In this document: one piece after another, positions 44,866 to 53,319 of the stretch
How positions within the stretch are numbered: position 1 is the stretch's first letter
Layout: the number at the start of each line of letters is the position of its first letter
NCBI RefSeq assembly: GCF_013371465.1
Contig: NZ_JABWDU010000008.1
Span: forward strand, 222,109-286,108
Length of the DNA stretch: 64,000 nucleotides
Direction of reading: 5' to 3'
From: Ensifer oleiphilus
GTDB taxonomy: Bacteria; Pseudomonadota; Alphaproteobacteria; Rhizobiales; Rhizobiaceae
Program-made: the position numbers and the translations under genes
Notes under the pieces: model-generated
Seen by the model: the letters and a program-made list of their open reading frames with translations, nothing else
Database searches by the model: none
Told to the model about the DNA's origin: nothing

Positions 44866-45571
44866 GCGTTTTGCCTTCGGTCGAACGGGCGAAGAGCCAT
44901 TGTGCGGTGTAATAGGTGCCGAGTACCCAGATGGCATTATAGGGGATGTTCCAGCGGAACCGGCCGTAGGCGAGCAGCGTATCGCTGACCATGAAGAAGA
45001 GGCCGCCAAGCGCCGCTGCTCGAGTAGCGGATTTCCGCGGCGCGCCGACAGCAACCTGCCTGTCACGGGAAATTGCCTGTGCGGCCATCGCCGCCAGCGC
45101 CAGCGCGTAGATCACGACGGGAACGCGCATGCCCGCCGGCAAGGACGACCACAATCCGGCAATGACGACAAAGCCGATGACGGCGAAGAGGGCGAATACT
45201 CCCTTATCCGCAGCAAAGCGGCTGTCCCGGGTGAGCGCCCAGATATAGGCGCAGTGGGTCAGGAGAAAGCAGACGAGGCCGCCGAGAAAATAGTCGCCCG
45301 GCAACATCAGAAAGAAATCGCCGGCCGCCGCAAAGGCCAGCCCGATGACGACCGCCATGCCATAGGCACCAGACGATGAGCCGATGTTGCGGAGGACGGC
45401 GACGAGTAAAAGAAGCGTCGCCATCGGCTTCGTGAGGTAGTGCAGCCATCGCCAGCCTGAATCATCGCTACCAGCCATAAGACTGCCGCCAATTGCGAGA
45501 ACCGCGCAAACGGCAAACAGAGCATAGAGCCATGCGTTGTTTCGCGCGCCCAAACTGATGCTTTGTTCCAT
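44855..45571 (-). CDS. YhhN-family membrane protein (lysoplasmalogenase-like)
   Basis: A 238-residue protein with about eight hydrophobic helices. 'LHYLTKPMATLLLLVAVLRN', 'GLAFAAAGDFFLMLPGDYFLGGLVCFLLTHCAYIWAL' and 'GGLFFMVSDTLLAYGRFR' match YhhN/TMEM86, which hydrolyse the vinyl-ether bond of lysoplasmalogens to a fatty aldehyde and glycerophospho-base. The Asp residues in GDFFLM and SDTLLA are probable active-site residues. It is followed with overlap by an aldehyde dehydrogenase, which could oxidise the product. Confidence 0.88.
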   Translation of the reverse strand: MEQSISLGARNNAWLYALFAVCAVLAIGGSLMAGSDDSGWRWLHYLTKPMATLLLLVAVLRNIGSSSGAYGMAVVIGLAFAAAGDFFLMLPGDYFLGGLVCFLLTHCAYIWALTRDSRFAADKGVFALFAVIGFVVIAGLWSSLPAGMRVPVVIYALALAAMAAQAISRDRQVAVGAPRKSATRAAALGGLFFMVSDTLLAYGRFRWNIPYNAIWVLGTYYTAQWLFARSTEGKTHAR

Positions 45572-45710
45572 GCCTGCCCCTCGTTGTCAGCGAGACATGC
45601 CCGCCCCGATTGCTCGCCAACGACCGCCATCGCCAATCCACAACCGCTCATTCGGAGGACTGTAATCAAGCACGAAAGATTGTCCATAGCTGAACAAATA
45701 AAGACCAGAC

Positions 45711-46070
45711 ATGCGCCCTCACATGAAGTCCGAGCAGCCGCCACCCGTCTGCCTCGATGACGAAATGCGATTGCGAGTAGGATTTCGTCTCGAACTTCGC
45801 CGGGTCTTTACGCTGATCGCGCGATTGCTCGATGCGTGTGACGCGCGCATCGAGGACGTTGTCGAGCTCCAGATGTTTCATGTGTTCGGGAGCGGCCGCT
45901 TAGCCCTGGACAAGGCCGGCCAACTGGCCACCATCGCCGCGGTGCGGGACGAGTTCTTTGCCGCGCCCTATCGGGCTGCCGTCGAACTTGCCGTTGCCGA
46001 ACTCAACCCCGATGGTGGCCTCCTCGAGATCAAGGCGACGGCATTCGCGCCTCTGGCTATGTCCGGTTGA
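45711..46070 (+). CDS. RidA-like protein, possibly N-terminally truncated
   Basis: A 119-residue frame whose residues 40-115 look like the second half of a RidA/YjgF domain: 'LIARLLDACDARIEDVVELQMFHVFG' and 'APYRAAVELAVAELNPDGGLLEIKATAFAP'. The first 35 residues do not resemble the family's N-terminal strands. Either the start is misplaced, the gene is truncated, or the N-terminus has diverged. RidA proteins deaminate reactive enamines or imines. The key Arg in the C-terminal half is not obvious, so activity is uncertain. Confidence 0.6.
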   Translation: MRPHMKSEQPPPVCLDDEMRLRVGFRLELRRVFTLIARLLDACDARIEDVVELQMFHVFGSGRLALDKAGQLATIAAVRDEFFAAPYRAAVELAVAELNPDGGLLEIKATAFAPLAMSG

Positions 46071-46093
46071 CGGGCTTCCCGGCCCGCCAATGA

Positions 46094-46990
46094 CTATCGG
46101 CAATCGCCGATGACATGTGCGCGTTCGGTCATCTTTCTGCCAGCGGCGCCGGTCGCCCATGCGACCGTCTCGCCAATGCCGCCGAAGGGGTAGAGATGCA
46201 GCAGGACCGTGCCGAGATCGCGCCCCCTCATCCCGTCTTCGAGCCGGGTCATGAAGCGATCCGGCCCTACTTTGTTGACGAGATTGGCCAGGGAGAACCC
46301 ATACTTCCCGACGATCCCCGCTGACGAGGCCACACCGAATTGTGCGGCAAACCGCAACAGCCGCTTGACGTCGGCAGGCCCAGGCACTCCGATGCGGATC
46401 GGCACATCGATACCGCGCGCCCTGACCTGCGCGATCCAATCGACGATTGCGTCCGCGTCGAAGCCGAATTGCGTCGTGATCTCCATGGTGCAGCCATGGG
46501 CTTTCAAAAGCCCGATCTTCTGCTCCAGGGCTTCCCAAAGGCGCGCGCGCTCGATCCGCGGATGTCCTTCTGGGTAGCCGGCGATCACGACATGGACAAT
46601 GCCATGGTCTGCGATGATGCCGCCGGCAATCAGATCGAGTGAATCCTTGTAGGGACCGGCGGGCGACGACGGATCGCCGCCTACGAACATGAAACGGGTG
46701 GGACGCGCAGCACCGATCAGGCCGGCGAGCAGCTCGTCCCGGTCCTCGACCGATCTCAGCCGCCGGGACGAAATGATAGGGACGGGTTCGAACCCCCATT
46801 GCCGGATACGTGCCGCTGCCTCGATGCGCTGCGCATGGGTCTCGTTTCCGAGGAAGGCGATGTTGATGGGCGTGCCGGCAGGAATCGCGGATCTCGCAGC
46901 TTCGATTTGTCCGATATCCTTGCCGGTAATCTCCAGCGAATAGTTGCGAAACAGCGCAGTCTCCAAATCGTGTCTTGCAAACGCAGTCAT
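46094..46990 (-). CDS. metF: Methylenetetrahydrofolate reductase
   Basis: A 298-residue TIM-barrel flavoenzyme that reduces 5,10-methylene-THF to 5-methyl-THF. Blocks: 'LFRNYSLEITGKDIGQIEAA', 'PTRFMFVGGDPSSPAGPY', 'GYPEGHP' and 'MEITTQFGFDADAIVDWI', where the folate-site residues lie, then 'RIGVPGPADVKRLL'. It lacks the C-terminal SAM-regulated domain. ATG 46990 is chosen with AAGGA upstream; ATG 46996 is the alternative. Its role here may be linked to demethylation loci at 14.2-18.8 kb and 57.7 kb, although it is a separate unit. Confidence 0.85.
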   Translation of the reverse strand: MTAFARHDLETALFRNYSLEITGKDIGQIEAARSAIPAGTPINIAFLGNETHAQRIEAAARIRQWGFEPVPIISSRRLRSVEDRDELLAGLIGAARPTRFMFVGGDPSSPAGPYKDSLDLIAGGIIADHGIVHVVIAGYPEGHPRIERARLWEALEQKIGLLKAHGCTMEITTQFGFDADAIVDWIAQVRARGIDVPIRIGVPGPADVKRLLRFAAQFGVASSAGIVGKYGFSLANLVNKVGPDRFMTRLEDGMRGRDLGTVLLHLYPFGGIGETVAWATGAAGRKMTERAHVIGDCR

Positions 46991-47282
46991 GGACATCCTT
47001 TGCCGGCGCGGCGGCACACGAGTTGCCCAGAGCCGGACGGCGCATTTCTTTCGCCCGGGCGCCAATCCCTCAGGCATGCGCCGACGAACTTTACATCGAG
47101 CCGTGACGATTGAACGACTGTCATGCGGTCGGCAGAGATCTATCCGATGGCGGCTGCAGCGTCGACGCGCCAAGCGTCGCAGGCTCTCCGAACCTCGACA
47201 GCAAGAACGGCAAGTCGGAATCAAAGCGCCCGCTCGTTTCCAAGCAGGCGCATCATGAAATTTTCAATGGTCTCAGGCGCGA

Positions 47283-47429
47283 TTAGCGGCCGTAGGCGCC
47301 CCGGGCGATCGCCGGGATGTCGGCGCGCTCGATGCCGAGGTCGCGCAATTCGCGCGTGGACATGCGGCCCAGTTCGGAGACCGTCTGCCGGTACTTGCGC
47401 CAGTTGTTGAAAGAGCGTGCTACGTTCAT
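47283..47429 (-). CDS. DUF1127 small protein, 48 residues
   Basis: A short gene reading MNVARSFNNWRKYRQTVSEL, then 'GRMSTRELRDLGIERADIPAIARGAYGR'. This is the DUF1127 pattern: an Arg-rich amphipathic helix, then the D-L-G-I-x-R-x-D-I motif and a basic end. Such proteins in Agrobacterium and Rhodobacter affect RNA turnover, phosphate and carbon metabolism, and in Rhodobacter a DUF1127 gene precedes CcsR RNAs. GGGGATC precedes ATG 47429. Confidence 0.85.
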   Translation of the reverse strand: MNVARSFNNWRKYRQTVSELGRMSTRELRDLGIERADIPAIARGAYGR

Positions 47430-47659
47430 GATGATCCCCTTTCCTTGGGCTTTCGAAGCCTAGCTGCCAGTCCTTGGCGCTTCGTTCGCTTCGATGAGGG
47501 GAATATAGTCGACGGCCCTCGCGAGCAGTAGCGCCAAGACCTCAGCCCACCCCTGCAACCCGCGCATGGATCATTGTTCCCCAGGGTACTGCAGCGGTCG
47601 GAAAGCTGAGCCAGACAGAACGACCATGGTGATCGACCGCCCGTTGCGAGCGGATTTTA

Positions 47660-47693
47660 CCCAGCCCGGCAAGGTTGGACCTACCGGGCTGGG
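47660..47693. terminator. Strong GC hairpin after the RhaD-type gene
   Basis: CCCAGCCCGG (47660-47669) pairs perfectly with CCGGGCTGGG (47684-47693) over a 14-nt loop. It lies 38 bp beyond the stop of the minus-strand aldolase/dehydrogenase gene. There is no clear U tract, only TAAAATCC, so it may stabilise the 3' end as much as terminate. Confidence 0.55.
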
Positions 47694-47730
47694 CGCTGTC
47701 ATGCTTGGTCGAATGTCCGATGCCTTGAAC

Positions 47731-49779
47731 TCAGCGCATCATTGCGCCGACATTGCCGCCGTCGACGGTCAGGACCGCGCCGGTGCTGGTGCGCGCCTTG
47801 GCCAGGTGGACGAAAGCGGCAGCAACGTCACGGGCCGTCACCTCCCGTCGGACCAGGTTTCCGCGCATGTAGCTTTCCGGCGAAATGCCGCGGGCTTGGC
47901 TGCGTTCCTCGATCATCTGATCCGTCATCAGGCCGGTGCGGATGCGGTCCGCATTGACCGCGTTCGACGTGATGCCGTCGGCACCGTGTTCGACCGCGTA
48001 CTGGCGCATCAGAGCCATCAGCGCGGCCTTCGACGTTCCATAAGGACCGAAGTCGGGGCCGGGATTGACCGCCTGCTTCGAGACGTTGAACACCAGCGCA
48101 CCGCCGGTCTTCTGCGCTTTCATAATCCGGACCGCGGCGCGGGCGATATAATGATGCCCCCAGAAATTGAGCGCGAAGGCCTTCTGGAAGACCTCCTCCG
48201 ATACGTCTAGAAGAGCGCCCTGGAAGGCGGCACCGGCATTCGAGATGACGATATCGATGCCGCCGAAATGCCTTGCCACGTCGGCGAGGGCCGCGTCGAC
48301 TGCCTCCGGCTTGGTCACGTCGCAGACAAGGCCGATACCGCCGAGCCGTGCGGATTCCTTCTTCAGCGCATCCTCCGCAAGATCGAGCAGCGCGATCTCG
48401 GCGCCCTCGGCGTGCAGCGCCTCGGCAATCGCCAGCCCGAGACCACCGGCACCGCCGGTGATCACAGCAACCTGCCGGCTCAGCGGCTTCTCCGCCTGCT
48501 TCGTCAGCTTCACCTGTTCCAGCGACCAGTATTCGATGTCGAAGAGATCCTCCTCCGACAGCGCCTCGAAGCTCTCGATACCCTCGGCATTGCGGATGAC
48601 GGCGATCGTCGCCTCGGCAACGTCGGCACCGACGCGGGCGGCTTTCTTCGTCGGGCCGGCGGCAAAGAGGCCGACGCCCGCGACATAGAAGACACGCGGC
48701 ATCGGATCGAGCATGCGCTTGATGCCGCCGACGCGGGCGTTGTTGCGCTCGAAATAGACGCGATACTCTTCATTGTAGGCGGCGACGGCTTCCCGCACCT
48801 TGTCGGCCCAAGCCGTCATGTCGCCAGCGACAGGTGCTGGCAGCGCCACGCCGAAGCGCTTGATATGGATGACATGCTCGGGGGTCGCATTGCCGCGATG
48901 GACCAGATCGGCAACATTCTCGGTATTGCAGAAGTCGAGAACCTCGGGGCCGGAGCGATGCTCAAGCACGAAGCGGCGCGGGCTGCCTTCGACGCCGCTG
49001 TCGATCGCGATAGCGCCACGCAGAACCGGCGCAATCTGGGCTGCCGTCGCCAGCGAACCCGTCTGCTCGACTGTTTTGAACGGTCGGGGGTTGCCACGGG
49101 CGATGCGACGCTCGGCCTTGTCGATGGCGGCGATCATCTTTTCGTAGGACTCACGCGGATCTTCCGACCAGGTGAAGATCCCGTGCTTCAGGAGGATCAT
49201 GCCGTCGGCGCCCGGATTGGCGCGGAATGCCTCGTCGCAGGCCTTGGCGAGATCGAAGCCGGGCATGACGTAGGGAACGATGATGGAATAGGGGAACAGT
49301 TCGCGCACCAGATCCTCGCCATGCGGCTGGTTGGTCAGCGACACGATGGCGTTGGCGTGCGTGTGGTCGATGTGCCGGAACGGCAGATTGGCGTGCAGGA
49401 TCGCTTCGACCGAAGGGTTCGGTGCTGCGGGATCGAGCAGCAGCCGGCGCTGCAGCATTACCATGTCGTCGTCGCTGAGCGTCGGAAACTTGACCATGGC
49501 CTGAAGCGGCTCCAGCCTGACGGCAGGCAGGCCCGCGGGCTCGATCGTACCCATGTCCCAGCCGCTACCCTTGACGCACAGAACGGCGACCTCAGAACCG
49601 TCCATCTCGGTAAACGTGGTCTTGACCGAGGTGTTGCCGCCGCCGTGCAGCACCAGTTCCGGGTCCGAGCCGAGCAGGCGGGTCGTGTAGGTGCGGATCG
49701 CAAGGTCCCGATTGATGCCGGCGTTGACATAGGTGTCGACCACACGGGCGAATTCGGTTTCTGACCATCTGGATTTCAT
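47731..49779 (-). CDS. Bifunctional aldolase / short-chain dehydrogenase (RhaD-type)
   Basis: A 682-residue fusion. Residues 1-420 are a class II aldolase/adducin domain with 'LVLHGGGNTSVKTTF', the zinc His pair in 'HIDHTHANAI' and 'GMILLKHGIFTWS'. Residues 435-682 are an SDR with 'ITGGAGGLGLAIAEAL', 'ISNAGAAFQG' and the Y-G-T-S-K active site. In rhizobia the relative RhaD cleaves rhamnulose-1-phosphate to DHAP and L-lactaldehyde and handles the aldehyde. Here the surrounding kinase and regulator differ from known rha operons, so the sugar is uncertain. ATG 49779 follows AGGAG. Confidence 0.88.
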   Translation of the reverse strand: MKSRWSETEFARVVDTYVNAGINRDLAIRTYTTRLLGSDPELVLHGGGNTSVKTTFTEMDGSEVAVLCVKGSGWDMGTIEPAGLPAVRLEPLQAMVKFPTLSDDDMVMLQRRLLLDPAAPNPSVEAILHANLPFRHIDHTHANAIVSLTNQPHGEDLVRELFPYSIIVPYVMPGFDLAKACDEAFRANPGADGMILLKHGIFTWSEDPRESYEKMIAAIDKAERRIARGNPRPFKTVEQTGSLATAAQIAPVLRGAIAIDSGVEGSPRRFVLEHRSGPEVLDFCNTENVADLVHRGNATPEHVIHIKRFGVALPAPVAGDMTAWADKVREAVAAYNEEYRVYFERNNARVGGIKRMLDPMPRVFYVAGVGLFAAGPTKKAARVGADVAEATIAVIRNAEGIESFEALSEEDLFDIEYWSLEQVKLTKQAEKPLSRQVAVITGGAGGLGLAIAEALHAEGAEIALLDLAEDALKKESARLGGIGLVCDVTKPEAVDAALADVARHFGGIDIVISNAGAAFQGALLDVSEEVFQKAFALNFWGHHYIARAAVRIMKAQKTGGALVFNVSKQAVNPGPDFGPYGTSKAALMALMRQYAVEHGADGITSNAVNADRIRTGLMTDQMIEERSQARGISPESYMRGNLVRREVTARDVAAAFVHLAKARTSTGAVLTVDGGNVGAMMR

Positions 49780-50244
49780 CAAAGGCTCCTGTCTTCCCGC
49801 GCTTTTCAGCGTTTCCTGTTGGGTTTGAAAATCAAGTCCTGTCACCGGCTGCACTCGATCGGACTGCGCGCAAGTCGAACGACCGTTCTGCGCGTGCCGC
49901 GATGCGCCTGGGCGGCCTATCCGCCAGCGGCCCTTAGGCGAAGCTTCGCTTCTGCGTCACCCGTCCGGGGCTGAACGCACCGGAGACTGCAATCGACGCC
50001 GCTAGTGAGCTGCAGCGGGTTTGCGGAAGCGAAAAAGGCTGGACGCAGCGCTCTGCCGACTGGTTCGTTTCCAACCCGCTTGTGCGCGCCTATAGTCGTC
50101 CATTGCATCTCGGCGTCTCCCAAAACCTTCGCTGAGACAATTGCCACCATGTGGTGTCATCTGTCAACACGCATGGCAAATTTGTTTGACGGCGGACACT
50201 TTTTCCGCTTCAGGAGAAACCATGACATTCCAGGGGAGCAGGCG
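49780..50244. promoter_or_regulatory. Divergent control region of the sugar locus
   Basis: A 465-bp gap between the divergent RhaD-type gene and the SorC regulator. A short inverted repeat CACCA-TG-TGGTG at 50145-50156 and AT-rich sequence near 50165-50190 (TGTCAACACGCATGGCAAAT) lie before the regulator. They are candidates for SorC binding, but I have no second copy to compare. No extra gene is seen. Confidence 0.35.
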
Positions 50245-51225
50245 ATGATGGATACGGCACGGGGAAACCGGGCAGTCGGCGACGGCATAGTGTTGCCCGC
50301 TGAATTCGACGACGGCGTCGTCTGGGCCGCCTGGCTCTATTATGTCGACCAGCTCACCCAGAGCGAAATCGCCAAGATGCTCGGCGTGTCGCGGGCCACA
50401 ATCGTCAACTATCTTCAGGAGGCCCGCGAGCGCGGGCTGGTCAATATTCGGCTCAACACCGAAGTCGGCTTCCGCACCGGCATTGCGCGACGCCTGAAGG
50501 ACAAGTTTGGCCTCGAGGGGGCATTGGTCATTCCGGCCGTCGACAACAGCGACCTGGTGCAGCGTCTCGGTGAAGCCGGAGCGCGCCTGCTTGCCGATAT
50601 GGTGCAGCCGGGCGACACGATCGGCGTTGCTTGGGGGCGCACGGTGCTGGCGGTTGCCGACAGCATCTCGCTGCCCGAGCCGGTGGAGGGATTGACGGTC
50701 GTGCAGGTCTCCGGAAGTTCGATCGCCAATCCGGACTTCGCGCCGGAATTCTGCACCTCGCTGATGTCGCGCCGCATCCACGCCCGCTGTATCAACCTGC
50801 TTGCTCCGGCCCTGCTGTCGACACCTGAGCTGAAGCAGGCGCTTCTGGCCGAACAGGTGCTGGTCAAGCAGTTCGAGCTCATCCATTCCTCGAACATCAT
50901 CCTGTTCGGCGTCGGCGACATCGGGCCCGAGACCCTGATCCGTTCGGCCAACATCACCGGCCAGGAAGACATCGATGCCTACCAGGCCGGCGGCGCAGTC
51001 GGGGTACTGATCTGCCGCTTCATCGACGCCGAAGGACGGCCGGTGCGCGGCGATCTCGACAACCGCATGGTCGGCATCGAGCTCAACGAACTGAGCCAGG
51101 TGCCGCGGCGCCTGTGTGTTGCCGGTGGCGCCAGCAAGCTGACGGCGATCCGGGCGACGCTGAAAGGCGGCTATGCCACGCACCTGGTCACCGACATCGC
51201 CACGGCAGAGTTGCTGCTCCAGTAA
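50245..51225 (+). CDS. SorC/DeoR-type sugar-binding transcriptional regulator
   Basis: A protein of about 326 residues. The N-terminal HTH is 'WLYYVDQLTQSEIAKMLGVSRATIVNYLQEARERGLVNI'. The large C-terminal SorC sugar-phosphate-binding domain shows 'GDTIGVAWGRTVLAVADSI', 'VVQVSGSS', 'ILFGVGDIGPETLI' and 'GGASKLTAIRATLKGGYATHLVTDIATAELLL'. It probably responds to a phosphorylated sugar made by the PfkB kinase. ATG 50245 follows GGGGAGCA. It is divergent from the RhaD-type gene and convergent with the kinase. Confidence 0.92.
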   Translation: MMDTARGNRAVGDGIVLPAEFDDGVVWAAWLYYVDQLTQSEIAKMLGVSRATIVNYLQEARERGLVNIRLNTEVGFRTGIARRLKDKFGLEGALVIPAVDNSDLVQRLGEAGARLLADMVQPGDTIGVAWGRTVLAVADSISLPEPVEGLTVVQVSGSSIANPDFAPEFCTSLMSRRIHARCINLLAPALLSTPELKQALLAEQVLVKQFELIHSSNIILFGVGDIGPETLIRSANITGQEDIDAYQAGGAVGVLICRFIDAEGRPVRGDLDNRMVGIELNELSQVPRRLCVAGGASKLTAIRATLKGGYATHLVTDIATAELLLQ

Positions 51226-51286
51226 CAGCGCCGCAGCCCGGATCAAGCCGGGCATCGGCTGAGGTTTCTTCAGCACAAGCCGCGTG

Positions 51287-52234
51287 TCAGCTGGCCTTCA
51301 CGCGCGCATTGTTCATGAAGTCCCAGGTCGCCTCGAACGAGGTGATCCCGGCATCCGAACCGAGGCCAGTCGCGACAAGTGCCGCCGACGCCTGGGCAAA
51401 CTTCAATGCGGTCTCCGTCTCCATGCGGTGGTGCAGCCCGGCGATGAAGCCGGCGTTGAAGGCATCGCCGCAGCCGGTGGTGTCGACCACGTCGATCTCG
51501 AAAGCCGGCAGACGCAGGCTCTTGCCATCGGCATCGAGGAAGCAGACGCCGTCGCCGCCGAGCGTGAAGATGCAATGCTTGACGCCGAGATCGGCAAAGA
51601 AGCGGCCGGCATCTTCGGCGGTCTTCTGACCGGAGATCAGCATGGCTTCTTCAACCGAAGGCATGAAGTAGTCGATAAAGGGGAAGAGCGGCCGGATCAA
51701 AGACAGCGTGTTCTCGTTGGCCCCCAGCAGGTCGAAGGTCGTGGTCCGACCGAAGCGCTTGGCCTCCTCCAGCAGAACGCGGCTCGGTTCGCCGTCGAGG
51801 CGATCGAGCAACCCCGTGCCGCCAAGATGGACGATCGGCGGCGCCAGAACGCGCTCACGCGCGTCGGCCGGGATTTCAAAGTATCCAGAGGCGCCTCGCA
51901 CGTGCAGCGCTGGACGCTCGCCGTTGCGACGGATGTTGAGAATGCTCGCGGATGTCGGGACGCCGGCAATGCGCTGCATCTCCGAGCGGTCGACCCCAAA
52001 ACGGTCTAGCGTGGCGAGCACGAAGTCCGCCTTCTCGTCATCCCCGACCGCGCCGACAGCCAGGCAGTTCAGCCCGAGCTTGGCCAGGTCGACCACCGTG
52101 CCGCCAGCCGTGCCGGCAACGGTCAGGCGGATCTCGTCGATGAATTCGACATTGCCGCCGGACGGGATCCGGTCCACCGGCCGGCCGAGAATATCAAGAA
52201 TATACAAACCGATTACAGATACATCGTGCGCCAT
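51287..52234 (-). CDS. PfkB-family sugar kinase (ribokinase-like)
   Basis: A 315-residue kinase. The ATP/anion-hole signature near the C-terminus is DTTGCGDAFNAGF with catalytic Asp; the N-terminal substrate side reads 'GGTVVDLAKLGLNCLAVGAVGDD'. PfkB members phosphorylate ribose, fructose, ketoses, nucleosides and others. It is the last gene of the ABC operon, 50 bp after the permease. With a ketose-1-phosphate aldolase nearby, phosphorylation at C1 of a ketose is a reasonable guess, not demonstrated. Confidence 0.9.
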   Translation of the reverse strand: MAHDVSVIGLYILDILGRPVDRIPSGGNVEFIDEIRLTVAGTAGGTVVDLAKLGLNCLAVGAVGDDEKADFVLATLDRFGVDRSEMQRIAGVPTSASILNIRRNGERPALHVRGASGYFEIPADARERVLAPPIVHLGGTGLLDRLDGEPSRVLLEEAKRFGRTTTFDLLGANENTLSLIRPLFPFIDYFMPSVEEAMLISGQKTAEDAGRFFADLGVKHCIFTLGGDGVCFLDADGKSLRLPAFEIDVVDTTGCGDAFNAGFIAGLHHRMETETALKFAQASAALVATGLGSDAGITSFEATWDFMNNARVKAS

Positions 52235-52284
52235 GCACTTAAACCTTCCCTACTGAATTCGTGACCGCAGCTAGCAGTCTTTGT

Positions 52285-53319
52285 TTAGCCTCTTGCACGA
52301 AGCGAAAAGACCGTGCCGGCGAGAACGATGAAGACGCCGATAATGGCGAGCTGCCAGGTGCTCGGAATGCCGACGAGGATGAGAACGTTGCTGACCAGCG
52401 TGATCAGCACGACGCCGAGCAGCGTCCCGATCACACTGCCCGAGCCGCCGGTGATGCGCGCACCGCCGAGAACGACCGCGGCAATGATCTCGAGCTCGGT
52501 ACCGGCAAGATCGAACGGATTGGCAAGTCGGTTGCTGGCGACATGCATGATCCCGGCAATGCCGGCGAGCAGGCCCGCATAGGCAAAGACAAAGATATGC
52601 ACTGTGCGCAGATTGTAGCCGAGACGTTCGGCGATGCCGGGATTGCCGCCGACGGCATAAACAGCACGTCCGATCAGCGTCCGCTCGAGGATCCACCAGG
52701 TCACCACGGCCGCGACCGCCAGCACCAGCACGAAGGCCGGCAGCACCGAGATCGAACCGTTGGCGCCCTGATGGGTGAAAAGCGCCAGCTTGCCGAACGC
52801 CTCCATCGAGCTCGGAATGTTCATGAACAAGGCGGTGCCGACGAAGGTGAGCAGGAAGCTGCGGATGACATATTGCGTGCCGATCGTCACGATCAGCGAC
52901 GGCGCGCGCAACGTGTGCACAAGCAGACCGTTGAGTGCGCCGAAGCAGGCTCCGCCCGCAGCCGCCACCAGCAGGATCACCGGCATCGGCAGTCCCGGCA
53001 GCAGGTTGGTGACCAGCATCGTCACCGTGTACATGACGAAGGCGGCAATGGCGGTGAAGGAAACGTCGATACCGCCCGACGCCAGCACCACCAGAACCCC
53101 GAGCGCAAAGAGCCCGCGCACGACGGAAGCGCGCAGGATATCGAACAGGTTCGACACCTGCCAGAAGTCGGTATTGATTGTCCCAACCACCAGGCAGACG
53201 AGCACGATCAGCGAGAAGGTGACGACCGGCGGATGGCGCAGCAGCCAGCGCCAGGCCGAGCCCGGCGAAACCTTGCCGTTGTCATCGGGAGTGGCCCCGT
53301 TGAATGTCGTGTCTGTCAT
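52285..53319 (-). CDS. Sugar ABC transporter permease (RbsC type), first
   Basis: A 344-residue inner-membrane permease with eight or more helices: 'LFALGVLVVLASGGIDVSFTAIAAFVMY', 'PSLIVTIGTQYVIRSFLLTF', 'GRAVYAVGGNPGIAERLGY', 'EIIAAVVLGGARITGGSGSVIGTLLGVVLI'. These are RbsC/RhaP-type monosaccharide importer signatures. ATG 53319 overlaps the ATPase stop by 4 bp. It pairs with the second permease at 56183-57169; the two flank the ATPase and binding protein. Confidence 0.92.
   Translation of the reverse strand: MTDTTFNGATPDDNGKVSPGSAWRWLLRHPPVVTFSLIVLVCLVVGTINTDFWQVSNLFDILRASVVRGLFALGVLVVLASGGIDVSFTAIAAFVMYTVTMLVTNLLPGLPMPVILLVAAAGGACFGALNGLLVHTLRAPSLIVTIGTQYVIRSFLLTFVGTALFMNIPSSMEAFGKLALFTHQGANGSISVLPAFVLVLAVAAVVTWWILERTLIGRAVYAVGGNPGIAERLGYNLRTVHIFVFAYAGLLAGIAGIMHVASNRLANPFDLAGTELEIIAAVVLGGARITGGSGSVIGTLLGVVLITLVSNVLILVGIPSTWQLAIIGVFIVLAGTVFSLRARG

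Noticed and set aside
50145..50156. CACCA-TG-TGGTG as the SorC operator
   Set aside because: Arms are only 5 bp and there is no second copy before the target operons; kept only as a weak note.
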